Shown piece by piece: positions 1 to 6,475 of a stretch of 6,553 bases of DNA; position 1 is the stretch's first letter; every line of letters starts with the position of its first letter. The DNA lies in assembly GCA_022571575.1 (NCBI GenBank), contig JACZXN010000102.1, forward strand, positions 1 through 6,553, written 5' to 3'. Position numbers and translations under genes: made by a program. The notes below the pieces were generated by a model, which was not told where the DNA came from, searched no databases, and saw only the letters and a program-made list of their open reading frames with translations. The stretch is from Chloroflexota bacterium. GTDB lineage: Bacteria > Chloroflexota > Dehalococcoidia > UBA3495.

Positions 1-15
1 TGAGCGTAGCCGAAG
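1..15 (+). repeat. Possible partial copy of a dispersed 'CTGAGCGTAGCCGAAG'-type intergenic repeat
   Basis: The first bases read TGAGCGTAGCCGAAG. This resembles the core of a short intergenic repeat seen in many Chloroflexota and other genomes (roughly CATTCTGAGCGTAGCCGAAGA), whose left half would lie outside the window. A related but not identical element is found at 998-1030. The match is short and the window edge cuts it, so chance is possible. An alternative reading is that bases 3-53 are the 3' end of a plus-strand gene: that frame stays open for 16 codons and ends in TGA at 51-53, but 16 codons are too few to judge. Confidence 0.35.
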
Positions 16-64
16 AGCTCACCACGAACGGTATTGTTAACAGCGATTATTGAATGCAAGTAAC

Positions 65-70
65 AGGAGG
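65..70 (+). promoter_or_regulatory. Shine-Dalgarno site of the LLM oxidoreductase
   Basis: A perfect AGGAGG lies five bases before the ATG at 76. It fixes that start codon over the overlapping TTG at 50 in another frame. I could not identify a convincing -35/-10 pair in the 64 bases before it, so the gene may be transcribed from further upstream. Confidence 0.85.
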
Positions 71-75
71 CCTGT

Positions 76-918
76 ATGTTTTTTGGCGTCTCGATGTTCG
101 CCACCGATTTTGCGATCCGCCCCGACGACCTGGCCCGTTTGCTGGAAGACCGGGGTTTTGAATCCATGTGGGTGCCGGAGCACACCCACATCCCAGCCAG
201 CCGGCGCAGTCCTTGGCCGGGTGGACCCGACCTGCCTGAAGAATACTGGCACACCTACGACCCTTTCCTGGCGCTGACCGCCGCCGCCGCAGTGACAAAG
301 AATTTGAAGCTGGGCACCGGCATCTGCCTGATGGTCGAACGCGACCCCATCACCACGGCGAAAGAGGTTGCCAGTCTGGACATGCTATCCGACGGCAGGT
401 TCATCTTCGGCATCGGCGGCGGTTGGAACGCCGAGGAGATGGAGAACCACGGGACGACCTTCCGGAGGCGATGGCGAGTGCTCCGGGAACGGATGCTGGC
501 CATGAAGGAGATCTGGGCCAACGACGAGGCGGAGTTTCACGGTGAATTCGTCAACTTCGACAAGATCAGGTCCTACCCCAAACCGGTGCAGAAGCCCCAT
601 CCTCCCATCATCATGGGAGGAGATGGCCCCAGGACCTTCGACCGGGTCATCGAGTACTGCGATGGCTGGATGCCCATCGGCGGCAGACGGCCGGAAGGAC
701 CCAGTCTCGGCGAGAAGATCACCCAACTGAGACGGCAGGCGGAGGACGCGGGGCGGGACCCGGCTTCGATCAGTGTCTCCATCTTCGGCACCCGGCCCGA
801 TGGGGACATGGTCAACAGGATGAAGGAGGCGGGCGTAGATCGGGTGGTATTTGGCCTTCCTTCGGCTAACCGGGACACGGTTGTTCCACTGATAGACGAG
901 TATGCCAAGCTGATGTGA
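76..918 (+). CDS. LLM class F420-dependent oxidoreductase (Rv2161c-like family)
   Basis: This 280-residue protein is a luciferase-like monooxygenase (LLM) superfamily enzyme. It is expected to be a cytoplasmic TIM barrel that uses coenzyme F420 or FMN to reduce or oxidise a small organic substrate. The N-terminus (FGVSMFATDFAI, residues 3-14) and the WVPEHTHIP block (32-40) are typical of the F420-dependent subgroup named after Rv2161c. Further family landmarks are a Tyr/His-rich segment YWHTYDPF (57-64), TGICLMVERDP (81-91), KEVASLDMLSDGRF (96-109) followed by the glycine-rich GIGGGWNAEE (112-121), and KPHPPIIMGG (173-182). The length is normal for the family and there is no signal peptide or membrane segment. 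The start is supported by AGGAGG five bases upstream. The gene converges with the lhr helicase, with about 100 bases between the two stop codons. The family call is strong. The cofactor (F420 versus FMN) is inferred from subgroup resemblance, and the substrate is unknown. Confidence 0.93.
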   Translation: MFFGVSMFATDFAIRPDDLARLLEDRGFESMWVPEHTHIPASRRSPWPGGPDLPEEYWHTYDPFLALTAAAAVTKNLKLGTGICLMVERDPITTAKEVASLDMLSDGRFIFGIGGGWNAEEMENHGTTFRRRWRVLRERMLAMKEIWANDEAEFHGEFVNFDKIRSYPKPVQKPHPPIIMGGDGPRTFDRVIEYCDGWMPIGGRRPEGPSLGEKITQLRRQAEDAGRDPASISVSIFGTRPDGDMVNRMKEAGVDRVVFGLPSANRDTVVPLIDEYAKLM

Positions 919-938
919 GGCGAACCTCTCGCTTTGGC

Positions 939-965
939 GGGGCATGATTGCCCCAGGAATCCTGG
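939..965. terminator. Hairpin pair between convergent genes, possible weak terminator
   Basis: Twenty bases past the LLM stop codon, GGGGCA (939-944) and TGCCCC (949-954) form a perfect 6-bp stem with a four-base loop. It overlaps a second palindrome, CCAGGA-A-TCCTGG (953-965). The two structures share bases and would be mutually exclusive. Neither is followed by a run of T on either strand, so this is not a textbook intrinsic terminator. The location between two converging genes makes a role in 3' end formation plausible. Confidence 0.3.
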
Positions 966-997
966 ATCGGCCCTACGCAACTCTCGACACTTGTGAC

Positions 998-1030
998 GGT
1001 TGCTTCGTCGCTTCACTCCTCAGAATGACA
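998..1030 (-). repeat. Dispersed intergenic repeat ('ILRSEATK' type)
   Basis: Read on the minus strand, this segment begins GTCATTCTGAGGAGTGAAG and continues CGACGAAGCAACC. It matches the pattern of a short repeat scattered through intergenic regions of many bacterial genomes. Database proteins often carry its translation (ILRSEATK in one frame, CHSEE in another) where gene callers ran into it. Here one frame indeed reads VILRSEATK. The repeat overlaps the end of the lhr reading frame and supplies its last residues and its TGA stop at 1020-1022. Recognition is from memory of the repeat's translated form. Copy number in this genome cannot be seen from the window. Confidence 0.7.
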
Positions 1031-4000
1031 GTTTCGAGGCGGCCCTCCGGGGTGTGGCAGGCGGCGCAGCAGTTGAGACTGCGGGACGCCGCCGCCGCGT
1101 TGGGCGTCTGGATGGCGTCCTCGCCGGTCTGCTGGCCGGATGCGATGGGCCGGGTGTACTCCAGGGAGTCCCGTTCCCAGTGGCCGTCCTGGTGTCCGAA
1201 CCGTTTGACGCGCCGTTCCTCAAGGCGATGGGATGCAGCAACGTCCAGGCCTCGGTCATCGTGTCCTGGTCGATCCTGGACCGGTTGACCCATCGGCCTT
1301 TCTCCAGGGAGCCCAGAGGAACTCCGTCCCGGAAAACCACCATATTGCCCAAGGTAGCGGGCACGCGCTCTCCCGGCGTCACGATCCCCACCAGGTTCAG
1401 AGGGTCGCAGGCGGACACCGCCACCAATTGACCCGTGGCCGGGGCGCCCTTGACCTTTCTTAGGGCCTCCACCGCCTCGAGTAACGCGAACTGCTCTCCA
1501 ACAAACCCAGCCACGAAGCGCCCTCCCCGGATCTCACCGCGGGCCTCCAACCGGCGCAGAACGCGGACGAGTTCCCGCCACCGGGGCGCCATGGGCTCCC
1601 GGGCCAACAGCTCTGGGAACAACACCCCATACCTCACGAGGAGCTGGCGTGCCCTGGCCTCCACTGCGTCTTCATGCCCCTCGTCCGGACCATTGGCCGC
1701 CCGCAAAAGGGACCATCGGCTGTATCCGGAACGCCGCCGCTCCGGCCGGGCCCGGAATCTCGATAATCGGCGAGACCGGCCGGTCTTCCCGCTGGTGCGG
1801 CTTCGCAGGGCCTCTACTCCATCGCTGGTAACCTTGCCGGCGGCGGCCAGTTGCCACAGGGCCTCCTCTACGTCGGAGGGCAGACGGTGGGTAGCGGCCA
1901 CAAGGTCCGATAAAAAGCAGGCGCCCCTTGTTATTAGATGTTCCAGGATTTCCCGGGCGGAGCCTGCCGGTTGGGAGTCGTTGCCGCCATCACCGTCCGA
2001 GGGCCGGTCAAGCAGCCAGTCCAGGTCCTCTCGCCGGGCGAAGGTGATGCGAGTGGACCTGGCAAGGGCCGCGTGCGGCCTGGCGGTATGGCCGTTGTCT
2101 GGGGGCATGGCCATTCGACCCCACACCACTTCCCCGCCCAGGCAGAGCTGGTCAAGCCAGAGAGATTGGTATTCCCGCATGCGAGAAGACAAGAGCTCCG
2201 TTTCCCACGCGCCCGCCGCGCCTTCAAAGCCCTGGAGCTGCTCAATGATGTCCAGCAAACCTCCCTCGCCTTGCAGACGGGAGCCGGGATCGGCGTGCTG
2301 CCACTGGAACAGAAACCGCATGTAGGTGGCCTGGGACACGGGCTCGATCGCCTGCCGCAACCCGCTGATGGTGGCACGGTGGATCCGTGCCAGGATTCGC
2401 CGGTCGCAGAACTCCTGCTGGACCGCGTCGGGGCGGAACCTGCCCCGCAGCACCAGTCCCTCGGATTCGAGCTGAAGCAGGGCTTGGTTGACCTGGGATT
2501 CGCCCAGTCCCAGGTTTTGGGCCATTTCGCCGGGAGTGAATGGCCCGGAGCACTCCACCCATCCGCGCACCAGATCCAGGTGGGCTTCTTCCTCCGATAG
2601 GACGGGTCCCGATGCCGGACCTTGGGCGGTACTGGGGTCCGGCCTTGATTCGGGAAATGCGGCCCGGACCAGCGAGATGCGCTCGGTGGCGGCCCATGCC
2701 CAGCTTTCATGGGCATGACCGGCGGCGTCGTGACCAAAACGGAAGGCCCGGCCCGCTTGCACCAATTCCGCGAACCATTGGTCCAGCTCCTCTCGGGAAG
2801 GGCCGGCATCATTTCGGTAGGCATAAGCCTGGGGAAGGATGCCCAGAACCAGGAGGGCATCGTGCAGCTCGTGGATGTCCCTGATGCGAGGCCAGGCATT
2901 CTCCGACTCTTGTTGGATGACCTGCGCGTCCAGCGCACCCAGCTCCCGGGAGTCCTCGGGAAGGGCACGCCGTAGGGACACGGCCCTGGCCCGGCGCTCC
3001 TCCAGAGGAGCATCGTCCAGAAAGGCGTAGGGCGCGGCGTTAAGGATCTGGTGGGCGAATACCGATGGCTGCACCGTGTCTCGCGCGTGCACCTGAATAT
3101 CGCCCTTCTGGATAGCTTCCAGAACGCCCTTGAGCCCCGGCAGGTCGGTGGCCTCGGTAAGACAGTCCCTCATCGTCTCGAAGACGATGGGATGGTCCGG
3201 CTCTTCGATGTCGCCCGGCGGAGCATTGTCCTGACAGGCGACCTGTGCCGGGAACACTGCGGCCAGGAGATCGTCGGAGCGCATGCGCAGCAAAGGCGCG
3301 GGCACCTTCCGGCCCCCCGTGTGTCTCAGCACCGCCAGGGACCGGGTGGCATTCCAGCGCCACCGAGTGCCGAAGAGGGGCGCCTGCAGCATGGCCTGGC
3401 GCAGCACCCCTTCCACCGTCTGGGGAGAAAGAAACGCGAATATGTCGGAAATGGGAAAGGACAGGTTCGGCCCCAGTGAGAAGTTAAGGCCGTCGTCGGT
3501 GGCCGAGGCCTGTAGCTCGAAATCGAAGCTGCGGCAGATGCGCTTACGCAGGGCCATGCCCCAGGCGCGGTTGATGCGGGCGCCGAAGGGGGCGTGCACG
3601 ATGATCTGCATGCCGCCGGTCTCGTCGAAGAACCGTTCCGCCACCACCTGATTTCCCGTGGGCACCATGCCCAGGACCCGCTTTCCCTCTTCCAGGTAGG
3701 CCACCAATTGGCGGGCGGCCTCGTGGGGAACACCGGCCTGGGACACCACCCATTCCAGGGCTTCCGCAGGGCGGTCCAGCCGCTGGTCAACTTCCTCCCG
3801 CAGGCTGGTTATCTCTTGCGACAATTCCCAGGTCCTGCCGGGAGCTTCCCCGAGCCAGAAGGGGACGGTAGGGGACATGCCGTGAGCGTCCTCCACACGG
3901 ACCCGGCCTCGCTCCACGCGGCGAATCTTCCATGGAGTGTTTCCCAGCAGGAAAACGTCGCCGGCCATACTTTCGATGGCAAAGTCCTCGTTAACCGTGC

Positions 4001-5549
4001 CGACGAAGGTCTCCTCGGGGTCGGCGATAACATCGTAGTCGGCGTTATCGGGGATCGCGCCACCGCTGGTCATGGCGGCGATACCGGCGCCACGGCGTCC
4101 CGTCAGCCGCCGGTTTATGCCATCCCGGTGCAGAAGGGCCCTGCCCCGTCCTTCTCTGGGAGCAAATCCCTCGGAAAGCACCTCCACCACCTGGTCAAAC
4201 TTTTCCCGTGGCAGGTCCCGGTAGGGGTAAGCTCTCCGGCAGAGGCTGTACAGATCGTCTTCATCCCATTCCTCGGCAGAGCAGGCGGCCACCATCTGCT
4301 GCGCCAGGACATCCAGAGGCCAGGGGGGGATCTTCAATCTGTCCAGGTTGCCCCGGCGCAGGGCACGCACCAACGCGGTGCACTCCACCAGCTCATCGCG
4401 GGTCAGGGGGAAGAGCCGTCCTTTAGGCGTGCCCAACAAGGTGTGCCCCGAACGGCCGACACGCTGAAGGAGCAGGCCGATGGAACGGGGAGAGCCTATC
4501 TGGCAGACCAGGTCAACCACCCCAACGTCGATGCCCAGCTCCAGGGAGGCGGTGGCCACGCACACCTTGACCTCGCCCTTCCGTAGCTTCTCCTCGGCGG
4601 CCAGCCGGGTGGCGCGGGACAGGCTGCCGTGGTGGGCCACCACCGCCTCCTCCCCCAGGCGTTCCGATAGCTGATGCGACAATCGTTCCACCAACCGCCT
4701 GGTATTGACGAACACCAAGGTGGTGTCGTGGTCTCTGGCCAGGCCGGCGACGGTGTCCAATGTCTCGCCCCAGATCTCGTGGGTGGCGATGGGCCCCAGC
4801 TCTCCTTCGGGCAGCTCGATGGCCAGGTCCATGGCCCTGGCGTGGCCGGTATCGACGATCAGGCAGTCTGGGGTGCCGTCGGGAGCGATGTTGTCATTAC
4901 CCACCAGGAAACGGGCCATCTCGTCGATGGGCCGCTGGGTGGCCGACAGCCCGATGCGGGTGATCTCCTGGCCGGCCAGGGCGCAAAGCCGCTCCACCGA
5001 AAGGGACAGATGCGACCCTCGTTTGTTGTTGGCCACGGCGTGGATCTCGTCCAGGATCAGGGTCTTGACCCCTTGCAAACCCTGGCGTCCGCTGCGCGAG
5101 GTCAGCAGGATATACAGAGATTCCGGCGTGGTGATCAGTATGTGGGGCGGGCGCTTGGCCATCCGCTGGCGTTCCGAGGGCTTGGTGTCTCCGGTGCGCA
5201 CGGCGGTGCGGATCTCGGGCAGGGGCGTGCCCATCTCTTCGGCCAGCGCCCGCATCTCTTCCAGGGGCGTGGCCAGGTTCTTCTGGATGTCGTTGGAAAG
5301 GGCCTTCAGGGGAGATACGTATACAACCTGAGTGGTGTCGGGAAGCCCCTCATCGATGCCTTGACGCACCAGCCCGTCGATGCAGGTGAGGAATGCGGCC
5401 AGGGTCTTGCCCGAGCCGGTGGGCGCGGCTATCAGCGTGTGACGGCCCTGGGCAATGGCCGGCCAGCCTGCCTCTTGGGCCTCGGTGGGGCAGGGGAATC
5501 GGCCCTTGAACCACGCCTGAATTATCGGATGGAAGCGCGAAAGAGGCAT
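1020..5549 (-). CDS. lhr: Lhr-family ATP-dependent helicase (large, with C-terminal extension)
   Basis: This 1509-residue protein is an Lhr (large helicase-related) superfamily 2 enzyme, a 3'-to-5' ATP-driven translocase on single-stranded DNA that unwinds RNA:DNA hybrids and acts in DNA repair. The length is close to the full-length Lhr proteins of E. coli and mycobacteria (about 1500 residues). Motifs in order: Q-motif PTEAQ (21-25), Walker A APTGSGKT (42-49), SPLKAL (79-84), TTPESL (140-145), DEIH Walker B (167-170), SATQ (202-205), VFVNTR (279-284), ATASLELGID (332-341) and QRVGRSGH motif VI (362-369). The winged-helix and Lhr-core domains follow (to about 870), with TSGGAIPD (494-501), NEDFAIESMAGDVFLLGN (520-537) and VHAPFGARINRAWG (651-664). 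The Lhr C-terminal region (about 870-1440) contains an Arg-rich linker (1245-1280) and VSACDPLNLVGI (1378-1389). An in-frame TAA four codons upstream rules out a longer protein. No Shine-Dalgarno sequence precedes the ATG. Residues after about 1449 look out of frame, and the stop lies in a dispersed repeat, so the tail is suspect. Confidence 0.96.
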   Translation of the reverse strand: MPLSRFHPIIQAWFKGRFPCPTEAQEAGWPAIAQGRHTLIAAPTGSGKTLAAFLTCIDGLVRQGIDEGLPDTTQVVYVSPLKALSNDIQKNLATPLEEMRALAEEMGTPLPEIRTAVRTGDTKPSERQRMAKRPPHILITTPESLYILLTSRSGRQGLQGVKTLILDEIHAVANNKRGSHLSLSVERLCALAGQEITRIGLSATQRPIDEMARFLVGNDNIAPDGTPDCLIVDTGHARAMDLAIELPEGELGPIATHEIWGETLDTVAGLARDHDTTLVFVNTRRLVERLSHQLSERLGEEAVVAHHGSLSRATRLAAEEKLRKGEVKVCVATASLELGIDVGVVDLVCQIGSPRSIGLLLQRVGRSGHTLLGTPKGRLFPLTRDELVECTALVRALRRGNLDRLKIPPWPLDVLAQQMVAACSAEEWDEDDLYSLCRRAYPYRDLPREKFDQVVEVLSEGFAPREGRGRALLHRDGINRRLTGRRGAGIAAMTSGGAIPDNADYDVIADPEETFVGTVNEDFAIESMAGDVFLLGNTPWKIRRVERGRVRVEDAHGMSPTVPFWLGEAPGRTWELSQEITSLREEVDQRLDRPAEALEWVVSQAGVPHEAARQLVAYLEEGKRVLGMVPTGNQVVAERFFDETGGMQIIVHAPFGARINRAWGMALRKRICRSFDFELQASATDDGLNFSLGPNLSFPISDIFAFLSPQTVEGVLRQAMLQAPLFGTRWRWNATRSLAVLRHTGGRKVPAPLLRMRSDDLLAAVFPAQVACQDNAPPGDIEEPDHPIVFETMRDCLTEATDLPGLKGVLEAIQKGDIQVHARDTVQPSVFAHQILNAAPYAFLDDAPLEERRARAVSLRRALPEDSRELGALDAQVIQQESENAWPRIRDIHELHDALLVLGILPQAYAYRNDAGPSREELDQWFAELVQAGRAFRFGHDAAGHAHESWAWAATERISLVRAAFPESRPDPSTAQGPASGPVLSEEEAHLDLVRGWVECSGPFTPGEMAQNLGLGESQVNQALLQLESEGLVLRGRFRPDAVQQEFCDRRILARIHRATISGLRQAIEPVSQATYMRFLFQWQHADPGSRLQGEGGLLDIIEQLQGFEGAAGAWETELLSSRMREYQSLWLDQLCLGGEVVWGRMAMPPDNGHTARPHAALARSTRITFARREDLDWLLDRPSDGDGGNDSQPAGSAREILEHLITRGACFLSDLVAATHRLPSDVEEALWQLAAAGKVTSDGVEALRSRTSGKTGRSRRLSRFRARPERRRSGYSRWSLLRAANGPDEGHEDAVEARARQLLVRYGVLFPELLAREPMAPRWRELVRVLRRLEARGEIRGGRFVAGFVGEQFALLEAVEALRKVKGAPATGQLVAVSACDPLNLVGIVTPGERVPATLGNMVVFRDGVPLGSLEKGRWVNRSRIDQDTMTEAWTLLHPIALRNGASNGSDTRTATGNGTPWSTPGPSHPASRPARTPSRRPTRRRRPAVSTAAPPATPRRAASKLSF
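1030..1200 (-). other. Segment whose likely coding frame is offset from the annotated lhr tail
   Basis: Within the lhr reading frame this stretch encodes a Pro/Ser/Thr/Arg-rich tail (for example TPSRRPTRRRR, residues 1478-1488) with no resemblance to Lhr. In the frame starting one base earlier, beginning at 1200, the same DNA reads FGHQDGHWERDSLEYTRP and later LNCCAACHTPEGRL. By hand count about 53 of 60 codons in that frame end in G or C, against about 40 of 59 in the lhr frame. The undoubted lhr codons just upstream are also strongly G/C-ending. This pattern is expected if one base was lost (or two gained) near 1200, or if the end of another gene has been joined here. The offset frame contains a CAACH motif of the kind that binds heme c, but a single motif in a short fragment is not evidence of a cytochrome. 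I do not recognise the peptide. Confidence 0.5.
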
Positions 5550-5606
5550 GGGGGTAGTTTAGCATAACGGGGATTCTACCTGACCCTACGGATGTCAGTC
5601 CGGGCC

Positions 5607-5630
5607 TCGAGGGGGATAATTCCCCCTCGA
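5607..5630. repeat. Perfect 10-bp inverted repeat (hairpin) between hydrolase and lhr
   Basis: TCGAGGGGGA (5607-5616) and TCCCCCTCGA (5621-5630) are exact reverse complements separated by the loop TAAT. The stem is very GC-rich and would be stable as RNA on either strand. A further CCCCCT follows at 5631-5636, giving a TCCCCCTCGACCCCCT run. It lies about 45 bases after the hydrolase stop codon on the minus strand. No T-tract follows on either strand, so it is not a canonical intrinsic terminator. It could be a noncanonical terminator, an mRNA 3' stabiliser, or a REP-like dispersed palindrome. Confidence 0.6.
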
Positions 5631-5675
5631 CCCCCTATGCCATGGAAGCGCTGATGGAAATTGATCGTTTCCGGG

Positions 5676-6461
5676 TTAGCCGGCGGCGGCTGCCGTGATT
5701 GCGGCCCCCTTCAAGAACTTGGCGACGTGGGGGACCACCAGATCGCCGGCCCGGGATGTCTGGCCGTGATCCAGGCCGGGGAAGGAAACGAAGGTGGCAT
5801 TGGGCAAGTGCTGCATGCACGCTTTGGCGCCTTCGTAGAAGCCGTCGGCCTCGCCCACGTAAAGTAGACAAGGCATGGTCATGGTGGGAAGGACGTCATC
5901 CATGTCGCCGGTGCCCCTGGGGGCATTGGTGGCGGCGATCAATGCCTGCGGGTCGTTGGCCAGCATCAATGCCCTTCGGCCGGGGTCCATCGGCCCGCTT
6001 TGGGCTTCCTGGTGGGCCACGTAGGCTTCCATCCCCTGTTGGAATAGCTCCACCCGGTTTGCCGGCAGAGCGTTCCCTCCCGACCCAGAGGGACTCATTC
6101 CGCCGATGATGAGGGAGTGGAAACGCTGAGGCGCGTGTATGGCGATGCCGAAGCCGATGCGGCCGCCCATGGAGAAGCCCAGGAAATGGGCCTTATCGAT
6201 CCCCAAGTCGTCCAGCACGGTAGTAACGTCCCTCACCCTGAGACTGAGCTCATAGTCCTTGGGATCGTGGGGCTTGCCGCTGGCGCCGTGTCCGCGGGCA
6301 TCGATGAGGATGAGGCGGTAGTCTTTCTGCAGCGGTTCCACGTATCCGTTGAGGTACCAGTTCTGGATGCTGCTGGTGAAACCGTGTTGCATCACCAGCG
6401 GCGGACCGTCTCCCTCCACGTGGTAGTGTATGCGGACCCCCTGATTGTTGGCGTACGGCAT
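5676..6461 (-). CDS. Alpha/beta fold hydrolase
   Basis: This complete 261-residue protein is a cytoplasmic serine hydrolase of the alpha/beta superfamily, expected to cleave an ester, lactone, C-C or related bond in a small substrate. The oxyanion-hole HGF lies at 26-28, followed by the IDARGHGASGKP block (53-64) seen in many members. The nucleophile elbow is GFSMGG with Ser97, the acid is Asp206 in GEADGF, and the base is His232 in GLDHG, so the full triad is visible. A helical cap occupies about residues 125-190. No signal peptide or membrane segment is seen. The Ala-rich end (ITAAAAG) is short and unremarkable. The start is fixed by AGGAGG eight bases before the ATG. A probable upstream gene ends 12 bases before the start, suggesting an operon. 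The subfamily resembles 3-oxoadipate enol-lactonase and similar hydrolases, but the substrate cannot be assigned from sequence alone. Confidence 0.93.
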   Translation of the reverse strand: MPYANNQGVRIHYHVEGDGPPLVMQHGFTSSIQNWYLNGYVEPLQKDYRLILIDARGHGASGKPHDPKDYELSLRVRDVTTVLDDLGIDKAHFLGFSMGGRIGFGIAIHAPQRFHSLIIGGMSPSGSGGNALPANRVELFQQGMEAYVAHQEAQSGPMDPGRRALMLANDPQALIAATNAPRGTGDMDDVLPTMTMPCLLYVGEADGFYEGAKACMQHLPNATFVSFPGLDHGQTSRAGDLVVPHVAKFLKGAAITAAAAG

Positions 6462-6469
6462 GTCCCGTG

Positions 6470-6475
6470 CCTCCT
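6470..6475 (-). promoter_or_regulatory. Shine-Dalgarno site of the alpha/beta hydrolase
   Basis: A perfect AGGAGG on the minus strand, eight bases before the ATG at 6461, sets the hydrolase start. It overlaps the TAG stop of the apparent upstream gene (6474-6476). Ribosomes terminating there would be well placed to reinitiate, so translational coupling is plausible. Confidence 0.85.

Noticed and set aside
385..945. A 186-codon minus-strand frame opposite the LLM gene
   Set aside because: It is antisense to a clearly conserved oxidoreductase and has no family features or good ribosome-binding site.
1435..2325. A 296-codon open frame on the plus strand
   Set aside because: It is Ser/Arg/Pro-rich, antisense to the Lhr C-terminal region, and has no recognisable motif.
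1934..3013. A 359-codon minus-strand frame inside lhr
   Set aside because: It is an out-of-frame reading of the intact Lhr frame, rich in Pro/Ser/Arg/Cys and without motifs. The Lhr frame shows conserved sequence throughout this stretch.
3594..4586. A 330-codon open frame on the plus strand opposite lhr
   Set aside because: It lies wholly antisense to conserved Lhr helicase and core domains. Its translation is low in recognisable structure, and long antisense frames are expected in GC-rich genes with G/C-ending codons.
4674..5567. A 297-codon open frame on the plus strand opposite the lhr N-terminus
   Set aside because: It is antisense to the helicase motifs, shows no domain pattern, and is a shadow of strong codon bias on the other strand.
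5635..5871. A 78-codon minus-strand frame running past the hydrolase stop codon
   Set aside because: It overlaps the hydrolase C-terminus, including the catalytic His region, in another frame, and its Arg-rich composition is typical of out-of-frame translation.
76..6461. LLM oxidoreductase, Lhr and alpha/beta hydrolase as one functional system
   Set aside because: The LLM gene is on the opposite strand, a hairpin separates Lhr from the hydrolase, and all three are common standalone families. Nothing in the window ties them together.
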